Positions 29,101 to 37,770 of a stretch of 54,357 nt of DNA are shown here, piece by piece; the first letter of the stretch is position 1; each line of letters begins with the position of its first letter. Below the pieces are notes generated by a model that made no database searches, was not told the origin of the DNA, and saw only the letters and a list, made by a program, of their open reading frames with translations. The stretch is from the NCBI GenBank assembly GCA_013416795.1, contig RQSC01000005.1:9266-63622 (forward strand), in the 5' to 3' direction. The DNA comes from Prasinococcaceae sp. CCMP 1430. Its lineage: Eukaryota; Prasinodermophyta; Palmophyllophyceae; Prasinococcales; Prasinococcaceae. The position numbers and the translations under genes were made by a program.

Positions 29101-29667
29101 GCAGGCAACAGCCCGTCCAACCTTTTCAGCCTGGGACGAGCCTCGGGCGAGGCCACATCCGCAGACCGAGGCGACCAAGGCGCCGAGGATCGCAGCAGCA
29201 GCGTCATGATGCTTCAGAGCATGCTCGAGAAAACGAAGACGCGCGTCGTCGAGCGCGAGGCCGAAATAGAGGACCTGAAGAGCGCGCTGGCAGACGCGCG
29301 TGAAAGCATGGCCGACACAGGTCGCGAGCTGGCGGAGGCCAAGGCGGAGGCGGCGAGGTATCGCGCACAAGCTGCGGCGCGCTCAAGGGCGCGTGCGCGC
29401 CCCGCACGAGGGGGCCTGGCAAGAGACAAGGCGCGCGCGCTCGGCCATGTGTCCTCTTCAACACGCCAACTTGAAGGCGACAGCGGAAGCGGCGGCGGCG
29501 ATGGCGCGCGCGGGGAGGCAGACAAAGATGCTTCTGTCGCCGCGGGTTCACCGCCGGGGCCATCAGCCCCAGAACATCCACAAACACGCCCCGAGCAGCC
29601 TCTCGTCGCAGTGCGGCTGCCGCCGCCGCCTGACGTTTTGGGCGACCCAGGCACTTCACTGAAGTGA
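26173..29667 (+). CDS. PH domain plus RCC1-repeat protein (PRAF-like, no FYVE)
   Basis: Resembles plant PRAF proteins, which bind phosphoinositides and act near endosomes or small GTPases; function here is inferred. Residues about 75-200 form a PH domain of the PRAF/PLC type (MRKGATLYKYGSHGRPHFR, then QQTPKFQRHP, then DLVCKSEDELRTWLLGLHA). Seven RCC1 blades follow, each with a TWGxxxxGxLGHG-like strand: LYVWGEG, VYTWGAAGQGALGHG, LYAWGAG, LYTWGEGLFGALGHG, LFTWGDPDKGRLGHG, LYTCGREAHGLLGSG, VYTWGLGSHGRLGHG. The fourth and fifth blades are separated by a ~110-residue low-complexity insert. Near the C terminus is a coiled coil (about 1010-1090), then a Pro-rich tail. The FYVE finger and BRX motif of plant PRAFs are not seen. 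The frame is open 45 codons upstream of the chosen ATG (26173), so the start is uncertain. Confidence 0.85.
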   Translation: MPTRSDAAPPPPPQSVARPSGEDGSSNPNQLSQGNSDRPSGAVGSQKGAELADGRWAVAGVTGRPAAPAPVLSAAECQALTAMRKGATLYKYGSHGRPHFRLFTLSADGRALRWYSGTRKRERSVALAQVEEIRTGQQTPKFQRHPQANTEHLSFSLVYRSGDPPRDGRPSSARAAEYSTLDLVCKSEDELRTWLLGLHALLPGVLMRDMTRGGAGATALPRAMRASMAAARRGAVGANGGENVAALNLTAAAAVSTAAGTGLVVGRLDMRAAAEMARASRQRQQQSSSGNGGTDSAQGWNSARPLLASARDVATPGRASAAPTSGRPEGAGAGSPRSTAMLCTTAGTVPFGMGISALAARVMSGGSGAGTLYVWGEGMGVGSLTQVGVGAAEATGDGDTGLSCAASADTNAEDALSPALVLGAFDLDVYAISCGNKHMAALSNNGAVYTWGAAGQGALGHGPEDDQPKPRQLAWLEGEAVPTDVACGDSHTLLATSSGELYAWGAGGDSALLGLGSIYGGGYANQWVPTRVLSLAPGRRVRTVTCGPYHSALLTRDNVLYTWGEGLFGALGHGDQASVGEPREVDAFSGKPVVAVACGVWHTAAVAAVEVVDRAGPDRDHQTVGGAKTSESDAADASEGASKATSDEGATATNDPKDSAPVPPGRGDDPGASAAAVERGVRSVATADARTSVAARAVSADAGRSSTSVGARAVVGALFTWGDPDKGRLGHGDKETALLPRQVRSVARVSVAGVACGTWHTVALGANGRLYTCGREAHGLLGSGSQAKANGAVMGEVTTLSSAGVVIVQVSCGDYHTAALSSKGEVYTWGLGSHGRLGHGGERSENTPRVVERLRGMHVRQVSCGSSYSAAICADDGSGALQRSAASNWELLELLPKDADKRVEVARGQRIHVGPMAAKGARQAQPAGGGITKALKRSTSSILSSSGRGGTRSSHSAGSAGAGQPRPDSSSLSSSDAGNSPSNLFSLGRASGEATSADRGDQGAEDRSSSVMMLQSMLEKTKTRVVEREAEIEDLKSALADARESMADTGRELAEAKAEAARYRAQAAARSRARARPARGGLARDKARALGHVSSSTRQLEGDSGSGGGDGARGEADKDASVAAGSPPGPSAPEHPQTRPEQPLVAVRLPPPPDVLGDPGTSLK

Positions 29668-30451
29668 GCGGCCCTCACTCGCTGGTGCGAGGATCGTCAG
29701 AGCGCGGCACAGACGAGTCGGGGCCAGCTGCGAGCGAGCATAGCTAGGCGGCTGCGAGATGCGTCCTAAGAAAACACGGTGTTCGTGCTGGCTGGACGTG
29801 CGAGCATGACCGCGCGAGGAGTCTCAGGCTGGTCCTAACACGCCGCCTGCCATGCCTTGGCCTGCGCCCAGCTTGCCCTACCCAAAGGAGGCACGTAGAG
29901 CGACAACCAACAGCGCGCGCGAGCGAGCGCCAGTGGCGCACTGTCGCGCGCGCGTCGTGATCGGCATGGGATTGATTGAGGCAGAAGTGCCTCAATTTGG
30001 GCCTCAAATGGGATTTGATGGCCGAATAAAAAAAAGCAGCCGAGCACGAGCACACTCCCGGCGCGCGGTTTGACCGCCACCGCGCACACGCACCCCCGCG
30101 CAGCAGCGGGGCGCCCCGAAGCGAAACGGAAATGCCAGCGCACCGCGCCCTTTCGAGAGCGGCTGTTGCCATGGCGGCGACAAGGCAGGTCGCATTTTTT
30201 TCTCGGCGGCTGTCAAACTCGATGCCAACGCATCGCATTCTCTGACACGACGAAATCAAAAAAGCGTCGGCGTTTTGGCGGCGGCGGCGGCAGGGCGGCG
30301 CGCGCGCCCGCGCGGGTTGCGCCGCTCGCACCGCCTTGCCACAGCGCGCGCGGGCCGTGCGCACCGACGCGCGCGGTGCCGCGCGACGTGCTAATCGAGA
30401 CGGCGGCGGGACTGGCGAAGCTGGTGTCGCGCGGCCCGCGCCGCGCCAGGG
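29668..30451. other. Intergenic between PH-RCC1 and the sulfotransferase-like gene
   Basis: No gene seen. Contains the 9-bp-stem hairpin at 29975 and an AATAAA followed by A-rich sequence at about 30024, plausibly a 3' end. The rest is the GC-rich promoter of the next gene. Confidence 0.4.
29975..29996. other. Short perfect hairpin
   Basis: TTGAGGCA and TGCCTCAA form an 8-bp stem (9 with a flanking A-T) around a GAAG loop. It lies about 310 bases after the PH-RCC1 stop and about 30 before an AATAAA. It may be a structured 3' UTR element or chance. Confidence 0.5.
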
Positions 30452-32630
30452 ATGGCGAAGGGGCTCGCGCCATCAGTAGTGGTGTTTTCGCTGCTTCTGC
30501 CGCTGCTTGTGCCGTCCATGCTGCTGACCGTGACGAGGGCAGAGGGCATCGCCAGGGGCGCAGCGCCTCCACCGCAGCGCGTGCGCTTCAACGGCGCGCC
30601 GCAAGAGGATGGCTCGGCACCGCTCTTGGCAAAGGAACCGGCGACAGTGCCTGCGATGCGGCAGGCGTTGTCGGATCTTGTTCTCGCCGGCACCGACGCC
30701 GACACGCTCGCAGCTGGGGCTGCTGGAGTCGACGAAAACTTCGAGTTGCGTTTGGGCGGCTTCGTCATGCCGCGCGCGCCTCGCGAGCAGCAGTGGTCGC
30801 CCGCGCGCGAGGTACGCATCCACGTGCTTGCGCGCCATGCCCGCGGCCCTACGCAACGCGTCAATTTCGAATTCGTTGCCCCCAATTTTTGTTGCTATGC
30901 CGCTGGAATGTGGACTGACGCGCATTGACACTCGGCGACGATGTCCGTGCGCGCGGCGCGCGCATCGTCGAATCGGCCCGGGGTCTTGTGTCGCCGCGCG
31001 CGATCTCTTCCCTCTGGCGGCGCACACGCATGCGCATGCTCTCGCTTGAGACCAGGACGGGCAGCAGCTCGCGGATAGTATGCGCGCGTGCTTGCGACGC
31101 GTAGCGATGCTCGGCGCGGCCAGTCCAGATGGCGACCGGCGCGACGCCTACTTGTACGGCCGACCCGCAGGACTCGCCGCCCGCAAGAGCACATTCGTCA
31201 CGTACTCAGTGACGCACAGGTGCGTTCCACGGACGGCACCCACATTCCGCCGCTTGCGGCCGATGCGCCAACGTTGCCCGTACGTTGGTGTGCTCGTTCG
31301 TCTTGCCCTCCTCAGCTGCTGTCTTCTCCTGACCATGGCACGTCGCGACCGCACACGCGCCGCGCTGCGCGGCCACTGCCATCGGCGTCTCTGTCGATCC
31401 TTCCCGACCCGACCTTGCACAGGGTGATGTACGCAGACAACCTTAAAGCTGGCAGCACTTCGATGCGCGCCCTGCTCAAGACGGTGAGTACTTCGCGATA
31501 TATGCGACTGGGGACGGACAAGGCGGGCAAGCGGCCTTCTCCGGACCTCGCATCACCGCCGGCGCTGCCCGGCTGGGCCAATGGATCACACACGCCGTGC
31601 GTGCAGCGCGGCAGCACCTCAGGTTGGTGCGTGCGCGCGTCTGCCGCGCGGAGCGCGTTCGACCTCCGTTTCACCATCGCGCGAGACCCCGCGGAGAAAT
31701 TTGAGAGCGGTGTGCTCCAGGCGTGGCTCGTGAACAACCCAAGACTGAAGGAGCTCTACCCGACGGCCGATGCGATGCTCGACGCGCAGCTCGCTGCGTA
31801 CGCTGCCAAGCGCTCGCGCGACACGGGCGAGGCATTCGCGTCGATCGATCCTCTCGGAGCTGGGCTCTCGCATGGCGTGGATGAGGCCGAGGCCCACGCC
31901 ATCCTCAACTGCAGTGAGAGCAGGTGCGTAATCTCGTTGCCCCGCGCGGGCGCGCGTGACCACTGTGCGCAATGTGCGACTAGCAAAGACCAGCCTCACC
32001 GCGCGCGACGTATCAATGCGATTGCTGGCGCAACTGTGCATTGGGCGCTGCTGACCCGCACTACGGCCGGACTTTGCCGCTGCCGCGGCGAACGCGCCGA
32101 CGCGGCGTGCCGCCCTCTCGCGCGTGTCGGTTGGGGCGCTCCCCCGTCCTTGCAGTTCAAAGTGCCTCATGCACGGCGTTGAAGTCAAATCAGGCTGGGC
32201 CGGCCTGTGGATCAACGAGCATCTTGCGCCGACACTGTGGCGCCTCGCCTCGGTGACCGCCGATGGTGTGCCACTGGCAGAGATCCTCAACTATGTCGGC
32301 CGCACGGAGCGAATGGACCAGGCCTGGAACGACGTTGTTGCCGCGCTGCTGGCCAGTATGCCCGCGGCGCGCGCAGCACGGAAAGCGCGCGGCCTGCCCC
32401 CGGACGAGGCCGAAGAGGAGCGCGTGCGGAAGGAGCTCCGCGATGGGCACGCCCCGAATCGGAACACACACCACACAGAAGGAGGGTCAGAACAGACTCG
32501 CGAGCCTGAAGCTTCGCCCCACATCCTCTCAGCGGAGGGCGTTCGCAAGCTCTGCGCAAGTGAGCTCTTCAGGCACGAGTGGGAATGCGCGGGCTACGCA
32601 ATGCCGCCAGAGTGCAGGACGGGGGCATAA
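30452..32630 (+). CDS. Secretory-pathway sulfotransferase-like protein
   Basis: Probable Golgi carbohydrate sulfotransferase (PAPS-dependent). Four exons: 30452-30811, 31068-31208, 31316-31923 and 32156-32630; together 527 codons in phase. The second intron has two possible donors (31209 or 31220), and only the first keeps phase with the acceptor used. Residues 5-30 are a signal peptide or membrane anchor (LAPSVVVFSLLLPLLVPSML). Exon 3 has MYADNLKAGSTSMRALLK, the PAPS 5'-phosphosulfate loop (KAGSTS), and later FDLRFTIARDPAEKFESGV, the 3'-phosphate motif (RDPxxxxxSG). Exon 4 has LNYVGRTERMDQAWNDVV, as in the C-terminal part of Sulfotransfer_2 proteins (vGRxExxdxdW). Substrate unknown. A long His/Glu-rich insert lies near the end. 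The ATG at 30452 gives the anchor. Confidence 0.7.
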
Positions 32631-33129
32631 TTCGACCAGGGCAGCTGCCAGTGATAGTGATTCGCGCTTTCACTGCGGGACACTGTGACTGCCCCTCCCA
32701 CTGCAGCCGCCACGCACGCGCGCTGTGACAATATTCGAAGATCAGACTGGATACCTTAGACGTCATTTCGACATTTGCGTCGCCAGTAGGTAGGCATGCA
32801 GAACGCATCGCAAGCGCTTCGGTGTCCAGTTGGTGATGTAAAGTAGACTAGTGGCCTAACCACGGGATACTTTGCGAACCAACAAACAAAGCACCACGAA
32901 CAGAGGATCCAGAACACAGCCCGCACTCGAGCCAGTGCACCGTTTTTCCTGGGGGTGTGGGGGATGGATGGGTGGGTGGGGCGGCGGCGTGGGACGCGGC
33001 GCGCCCGCGCGGTGTGCGTTGCGCACCGTGCACGCACGCATGCGCGCGCCACAACGCGCACATCACGTAACACGGCCCTTCTGTCACCCTGCACTCCCTC
33101 CGCTGCCTCAACACCGCCCGTCCCAAGAC
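32631..33129. other. Intergenic
   Basis: No gene seen. Noticeably less GC-rich from 32640 to 32900, the start of the compositionally different block that runs to about 36.7 kb. Confidence 0.4.
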
Positions 33130-33639
33130 ATGCCCGCCCCACGGATGCACCGTGCAGCGCCCAAGCGGAGCGGATCGGTGGACGACGGCGCCGACGACCG
33201 CGGCGCCAAAACGGCTGCGCCGAGCGACCCCACCACCCTGCGCTCAGCGCTGTATGCGGGGTTAATGGCCTGCACGGTCGTTGCGGCCGCGGGGGCCCTG
33301 GGGCGCACGGACAGGGCCTTTCTCAAGAAGCTCAAGGATACAGGGACCAAGGTAAGAGCGGCGCCGCGCCGCGCGGCAGAGCGGCGCGGCGCGGCGCGGC
33401 GCCGCTCTCCTTCTGCTGCTGCTGCTAAGGGTGCGATTAAAGGGAAGGAAGACGCAAGCGCAAGGTTGCGTAGCGCGGCTGTATAAGAACTAGGTTCGTG
33501 TGGAAAGCTAGCTATCCACCGGCAGCGCGGCCACGCGAGCTTCGGCCAGTAAAGGTGCGCTTCAAAAACTGACAGCCTCCCGCTATACCCCGCCCCCAAC
33601 CCACCCACAACGCACACGCGACCGCGCGCGATCCCGCAG

Positions 33640-33698
<59 letters not shown>

Positions 33699-33790
33699 CG
33701 CGTTTTCGCACCCGCGCGCACGCGCATGCGCACACGCGCGCCAACGCATGCAAACATGCACCGTACACTCACACACACACACACACACGC

Positions 33791-33828
<38 letters not shown>

Positions 33829-34261
33829 CCAACCCCCAACTTGCTATCAGAGGGCCCATGATGTCGCAGGAGTCGTCGCTGACTTCTCGACGTCTGCCAT
33901 GCGGCAGGTGTGCGGCATGTGGGACGAAGACCGCAACGACGATGTGAAGGAGGAAGATGATGAGGAAGATGATCCTCAGGAAGCGCAGATCAACGAGGAC
34001 ATCTGCAAGCGCGATGCCCTCATCGCAGCGAAGGACGAGCGCATCGCTGAGCTGGAGAGGGTCCTGCAGAAGCACAAGTCCGACGACACCAACAAGGGCG
34101 CCGAAGAGGAGGGTCGTCTCATTTTCCAGGAGTCTCAAGACTCGGACAACGACAACACGTGGCACCCCTGCTTCGTTGATGCTCCTGAGCCTAGTCGCAA
34201 GCGGCAGAAGCGAAGGAGCACTTCAAGTGCAAGCTTGACGGTGCAGCTCGATGGCCTGTAG
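33130..34261 (+). CDS. Small two-exon gene: membrane segment plus acidic coiled coil (tentative)
   Basis: Exon 1 is 33130-33351, ending at a consensus donor (AAG|GTAAGA). Exon 2 is 33908-34261, starting after CGGCAG. The joined frame has 191 residues. Exon 1 has a hydrophobic helix, [19 protein letters not shown], followed by a basic stretch. Exon 2 is acidic ([11 protein letters not shown]), then a coiled coil ([19 protein letters not shown]), and ends with a basic cluster (SRKRQKRRS) like a nuclear localisation signal. No family recognised. The 556-nt intron is packed with features: an 18-bp perfect inverted repeat at its 5' end, a repeat copy, and two CA microsatellites. Exon linkage is inferred from phase and splice signals only; the two exons could be separate genes. 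Confidence 0.4.
33355..33408. other. 18-bp perfect inverted repeat at a splice donor
   Basis: The arm 33355-33372 (AGAGCGGCGCCGCGCCGC) is the exact reverse complement of 33391-33408, with an 18-nt spacer containing GCGGCAGAGCG. It starts two bases after the intron's GT. A related sequence, GCGGCAGAGCGG in a CG-rich setting, lies at about 36190. Confidence 0.9.
33421..33470. repeat. Direct repeat, copy 1
   Basis: Contains GGTGCGATT and GGAAGACGCAAGCGCAAGG, shared almost exactly with 34283-34335. Inside the intron of the small gene. Confidence 0.9.
33642..33695. repeat. (AC)n microsatellite
   Basis: 27 uninterrupted AC units. Confidence 0.98.
33770..33828. repeat. (CA)n/(CG)n compound microsatellite
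   Basis: CA repeats, then GCGTGCGCGCGC, then CA repeats. Alternating purine-pyrimidine DNA of this kind can adopt Z-form. Confidence 0.95.
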
Positions 34262-34692
34262 CTTTCTTGGACGGCAGCAGCTGCTGCTACTCAGGGTGCG
34301 ATTGCAGTGAAGGAAGACGCAAGCGCAAGGTTGCGCTGCGCGCCCGGACGGCAGAGACAGGACCAGACATAGCGGCGAGCACGAACAAAGCAAGCGCACA
34401 CGGGAAAATGCCGTGAGGGGAGAATGCTTGTGTGATTGAGTGACAGCCACAGCACCATGCAACCCATGAGGGAAGATAAGCGGAGAGCGGATGCAAATGC
34501 GACCCTCTATCGAAATGTTTGAGAAGGTGTGCACACGCAGCACAGCGGCGCGCGCATTTTGACACGATGGACGATAGCAGCAGAGGGCGTCTTATGTCGA
34601 CGAAAGCCTGTAAGTTTGAGCGTTTTGTTACGGATGCCTCGGTGTGCGTGTACGGCCGCGTGAGCGGCGCCTTGGGCGGTCCTGTGTGCTCA
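34262..34692. other. Intergenic
   Basis: Holds direct-repeat copy 2, then about 350 bases of moderately GC-rich DNA in which I see no gene. Confidence 0.35.
34283..34335. repeat. Direct repeat, copy 2
   Basis: Matches 33421-33470 over about 50 bases, with substitutions only in the AAAGGG/GCAGTG portion and a short insertion. It begins 22 bases after the small gene's stop. Confidence 0.9.
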
Positions 34693-34980
34693 CGCAGCAC
34701 GCGCGGAGCACGCATGCCGACGATGCAGGCCGTCGGCAAGGACCCGAAGGACCTTGCGCGTCGGCCAGCAGCTTGAGTCCGCCCGCTTGTCCCGCTGGGT
34801 GAAGAGGTGAACGATGTCACCCATGGTGGACTTGTGCGCACAGCCCAGGGTGTCGAACGCCAGCGGGTGGAACTGGATGGTGTGGTGCGCGCAGATGTGC
34901 GCGTAGCGCTTGACGGGGGCCTTGAAGAGGCCCGCCGACGTGGACGAGTTCGCGCCTGTCATGTTGACCTGGGCGGACGG
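34693..34980 (-). pseudogene. Possible relic of a retroelement ORF C terminus
   Basis: A reverse-strand frame reading KRYAHICAHHTIQFHPLAF, then DTLGCAHKSTMGDIV, then a Trp/Arg-rich end. The pattern of an aromatic-His-x-PLAFDTxG segment is like the region after the reverse transcriptase domain in some protist non-LTR elements. No polymerase motifs are visible nearby, so this would be a truncated remnant. It lies directly downstream of the nuclease gene on the same strand. Weak call. Confidence 0.25.
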
Positions 34981-35047
34981 GTCCGTGAGAAGCCGCGCTC
35001 TGTGGTGCGGAGCAGGTCTTGTGGGGAGGCGAAGCGGTCGCAGAAAG

Positions 35048-36166
35048 TTATGACAGCACCACTCGCCCGCTCTGATCACACCATTGTCTACGCGCACCAG
35101 CTCCGGTGTATTCAACAGCAAGGCCAGCCCTGACAAGGCGAGTGCCAACATCCATGCCGTCTACATGCACCTTGGCGAGCAGCCGAAAGTACTTGTCGCG
35201 CCGCACAGGAGGTTGCAGAGTGATGTTGTGTCCGCTCCAGATCATCCCCTCGAGCGCTCTCTTGGCTTTTTCAGCAAGGACTTTCTCCGCTTCGCAGTTC
35301 GAACGCAGCTCCGGCGCGTCGATTCCTGCGATGCGGACAGGAACGTCATGGACCAGGGCTTCCGGGAAAGAGTCATGGCAGGAGTCTGTTCTTGATGAGG
35401 TCCCTGTTCTCGTTGCGGTGCGGGGGAAGTCGACACGGAATGTGTCGCCATCAACCACGCGATTAACAATCACGCCCACTTCTTCAGGTTCATTGCGAGT
35501 GAGCATTCCCAAGACGTGTAGCAGCAGCATCAGCGAGCAACACGCGCAGCAGAATCGCGTGCTGGCCTGCAGCATTCGCTTGAACATCATCGATATCCAT
35601 GGCTTGATCTCAGGCACAGCGTCAATCACATGCCTGAGAAGGTGCGCCAGGAGCAGACACTGCTCGCGTAACTTTGCTGCAAACTTCACCGCGAACACGA
35701 GGCTGATGGCAACACGACGACTTGCACCACAACACCGAAGGACCGACACAGCGATCACGGACAGAACTTGTGGTAGCATCGCCAAAGTGCACTTGCGTTC
35801 AAGGCTCGTCATAAGCTCCAGTGCAGAGGCGATAAGTGTTGCCAGGGCAAGGGCGCAGAGGGAGAAGACCGCGACTGCGACCAGCAAGACCATGAGTCCT
35901 CCGTATTTGACGACTCTTGTATGTCGAGGAACTATACTCCTGATGACTTTTACCATGTCGATATCCGCGCCATGCTCCGCTCCAAACAGGGCCGAAAGTA
36001 AAGCCAAGATGGCACGGGGCACGATGTCCTTGACCACCGAGTTGCTCAGGTACGCTGCGTGGAGCACACATGTGAACCATGTTAGCATGATCACGTTGTT
36101 GACCATCGCCAGGGTAGACACGCACCACGCAATAGCCGGCTGCAAAGCGTCGACCACCTTGCTCAT
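35048..36166 (-). CDS. Membrane-anchored staphylococcal-nuclease-like (SNase) protein
   Basis: 372 residues, one exon. Residues 1-210 hold several hydrophobic segments (for example GLMVLLVAVAVFSLCALAL and CACCSLMLLLHVLGML). The C-terminal 150 residues form an SNase-fold nuclease (PF00565): VNRVVDGDTFRVDF with the metal-binding Asp, VPVRIAGIDAPEL with Arg and Glu of the active site, and DKYFRLLAKVHVDG with the second active-site Arg, then TRLVRAGLAVEY. The expected catalytic residues (Asp, Arg, Glu, Arg) are therefore all present. The nuclease may lie on one face of a membrane; which compartment is unknown. GC content is clearly lower than in neighbouring housekeeping genes and codon use looks different. 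I chose the ATG at 36166, because further upstream the frame turns into GC-rich low-complexity sequence. Confidence 0.8.
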   Translation of the reverse strand: MSKVVDALQPAIAWCVSTLAMVNNVIMLTWFTCVLHAAYLSNSVVKDIVPRAILALLSALFGAEHGADIDMVKVIRSIVPRHTRVVKYGGLMVLLVAVAVFSLCALALATLIASALELMTSLERKCTLAMLPQVLSVIAVSVLRCCGASRRVAISLVFAVKFAAKLREQCLLLAHLLRHVIDAVPEIKPWISMMFKRMLQASTRFCCACCSLMLLLHVLGMLTRNEPEEVGVIVNRVVDGDTFRVDFPRTATRTGTSSRTDSCHDSFPEALVHDVPVRIAGIDAPELRSNCEAEKVLAEKAKRALEGMIWSGHNITLQPPVRRDKYFRLLAKVHVDGMDVGTRLVRAGLAVEYTGAGARRQWCDQSGRVVLS

Positions 36167-37053
36167 GCACTGTAGAGCAGCGCTGCGCGGCGCGGCAGAG
36201 CGGGGCCGCGCGGCGCGGCTCCGCGGCATCTGGTGGGATGGGGATGGCGACGCGTCGCGCACGGACGCTGTGCTGTGCACAACACGCAGGGCCAGAAAGG
36301 GGCAGCTTCCCGGCGCCGCCAGCGCGCACGACTGCAGTGCGCCGCATGTGAGACAGGCATAAGTGCGTTCGCGCGGATGCAAGGGGACAGTGTGGTCCCC
36401 CTCAAGCCCGGCGTGCCTTACATCTACAGTTAGACTAATAGTGGCACGCGCGCGCCCGCACGCGCGCGGCGCTGCGCATGCGCGCCCGCCCGCCCGCCGC
36501 GCATGTGCGTGTTCTATGAATGGCGCTGCCAGAGGAAACGCATTCGAAACGCCACAGACCGCGGGCGGCCGGGGTGCCGGATATGAAATCGCACGCTTGA
36601 CATTCGATTCATTCGATTTGACCTTGCTGCGGAGGGTCCGCACATTCCTCATCAACTCGCATCCAGCATCGATCCTCAGATTTTTTGATTAGTTTTGACC
36701 TTGTTCTCGACACCGCACGGATCCGGATCCGACGACGTGGACGGCCTCGAGTTGAGGGCCACCCCTCACCGGGCGCGAGGGGTTCCGTGCTACGCCAAGG
36801 CCCCCGAGGACATGGGAGGGGCGCGCTGGGCGATGCGCGGCCCGCCGTGCGAGGCTGCCACAGGCGAGGAGACTGCCGCGGAGGGGGAAGCTGTCAAGGC
36901 GGGCTCTCGCTTCGTGGACGTTGCTGCGCGAAGAATATACTCATACAAATACATCAATGTACACGCACGGCGACGCTGCCCGTCGCGGAGGTCGCTGACT
37001 GCTCGAAGGAGGCACGCGCCGGCACTTCCTCCCGCCGGCACCCTCTCCGGTCG
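36167..37053. other. Intergenic with a dispersed repeat
   Basis: Holds a CG-rich palindromic stretch (36175-36235), the ~107-bp repeat at 36574, and an AT-rich 3' flank for the J-domain gene (on its strand: TGTACATTGATGTATTTGTATG, about 36941-36962). No supported gene. Confidence 0.4.
36574..36680. repeat. Dispersed repeat, copy A
   Basis: About 107 bp similar to 43862-43968. Shared blocks include GAAATCGCA, TGACATTCGATTCATTCGAT (one mismatch), ACATTCC and TCAACTCGCAT. Same orientation, about 75-80% identity by eye. Confidence 0.9.
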
Positions 37054-37770
37054 TCACTCGGGCCGCCAGCGGCCGTTCTCGAACGCCGCCAGCGCGAGCA
37101 TTGAGTCCAGGTAGTCGCATAGGGAGGCCTCGTCTGCAGCGCCATCCACAGCACTCAGGAGCGCCTCGGCCTGCCCTGCGGTCACCCATGCGAAGCACCC
37201 GCTGTAGGAGCGCCCGACGAGGCCGTGCACGCGCGCTTGGTCCTCCGGAGGGACAGGCCCTGGCGACGAATAGCGCACCGCGCGGTCGGAGCGGCAGAAG
37301 TACTCCGGCGCGACGCGCAGCGCCTCAGTGACGTCGAGCGACGTGGCGCGCACCTCGTGCACGAAGACGTGCTCGGCTGGGCCGTCGGGGTACGCGAACA
37401 CGTCGTCCTGCGAGCTGCCCCCGCCGCGCGCGGCGCGACGCCCACCGGCGGCGTCGTACTGACGGCGGCGATCGTCGCTCGAGAGCACGTCGTATGCCTC
37501 CTTGGCCTCGGCGAAGCGCTCTGCGGCGTCGGGCGCCTCGCTGACGTCCGGGTGGATCTTGAGAGAGAGCTTGCGGAAGGCGCTCTTGATCTCCTTCGCG
37601 CTCGCCTGGCGCGACACGTCGAGCACCTCGTAGGGGCTCCTGGGCTTGGCCGAGGCACAGCAGCGGGTCCGTGCGGGGGGTCCTTGTCGCTGGCGTCTTC
37701 TTCTTCTGGGCGTGCGCGAGGCGGACGCTGGCGCGCGTGGGTGCGCGGCCTGCGCCTGCGCGGCCCCCAT
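37054..37770 (-). CDS. J-domain (DnaJ-like) co-chaperone
   Basis: 238 residues. The J domain is at about residues 42-105: [18 protein letters not shown], then [18 protein letters not shown] with the HPD motif that stimulates Hsp70 ATPase, then [19 protein letters not shown]. The leader of about 40 residues is Ala/Arg-rich ([18 protein letters not shown]), compatible with an organelle transit peptide. After the J domain there is no Gly/Phe or zinc region, so this is a type III J protein. A ~110-residue unrecognised domain follows ([33 protein letters not shown]). A GACT tandem repeat precedes the ATG. A plastid location is possible but not shown. Confidence 0.85.
   Translation of the reverse strand: MGAAQAQAAHPRAPASASRTPRRRRRQRQGPPARTRCCASAKPRSPYEVLDVSRQASAKEIKSAFRKLSLKIHPDVSEAPDAAERFAEAKEAYDVLSSDDRRRQYDAAGGRRAARGGGSSQDDVFAYPDGPAEHVFVHEVRATSLDVTEALRVAPEYFCRSDRAVRYSSPGPVPPEDQARVHGLVGRSYSGCFAWVTAGQAEALLSAVDGAADEASLCDYLDSMLALAAFENGRWRPE

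Noticed and set aside
33355-33408. CRISPR-like or terminator element
   Set aside because: A single inverted repeat without repeat-spacer structure in a eukaryotic intron; neither interpretation fits.
32856-34165. Cys/Val-rich frames over the CA microsatellites
   Set aside because: Alternating Val-Cys is simply the translation of (GT)n.
34287-34841. 184-codon reverse-strand frame
   Set aside because: No recognisable motif, crosses the direct repeat, and Ser/Ala/Arg-rich; not supported as a gene.
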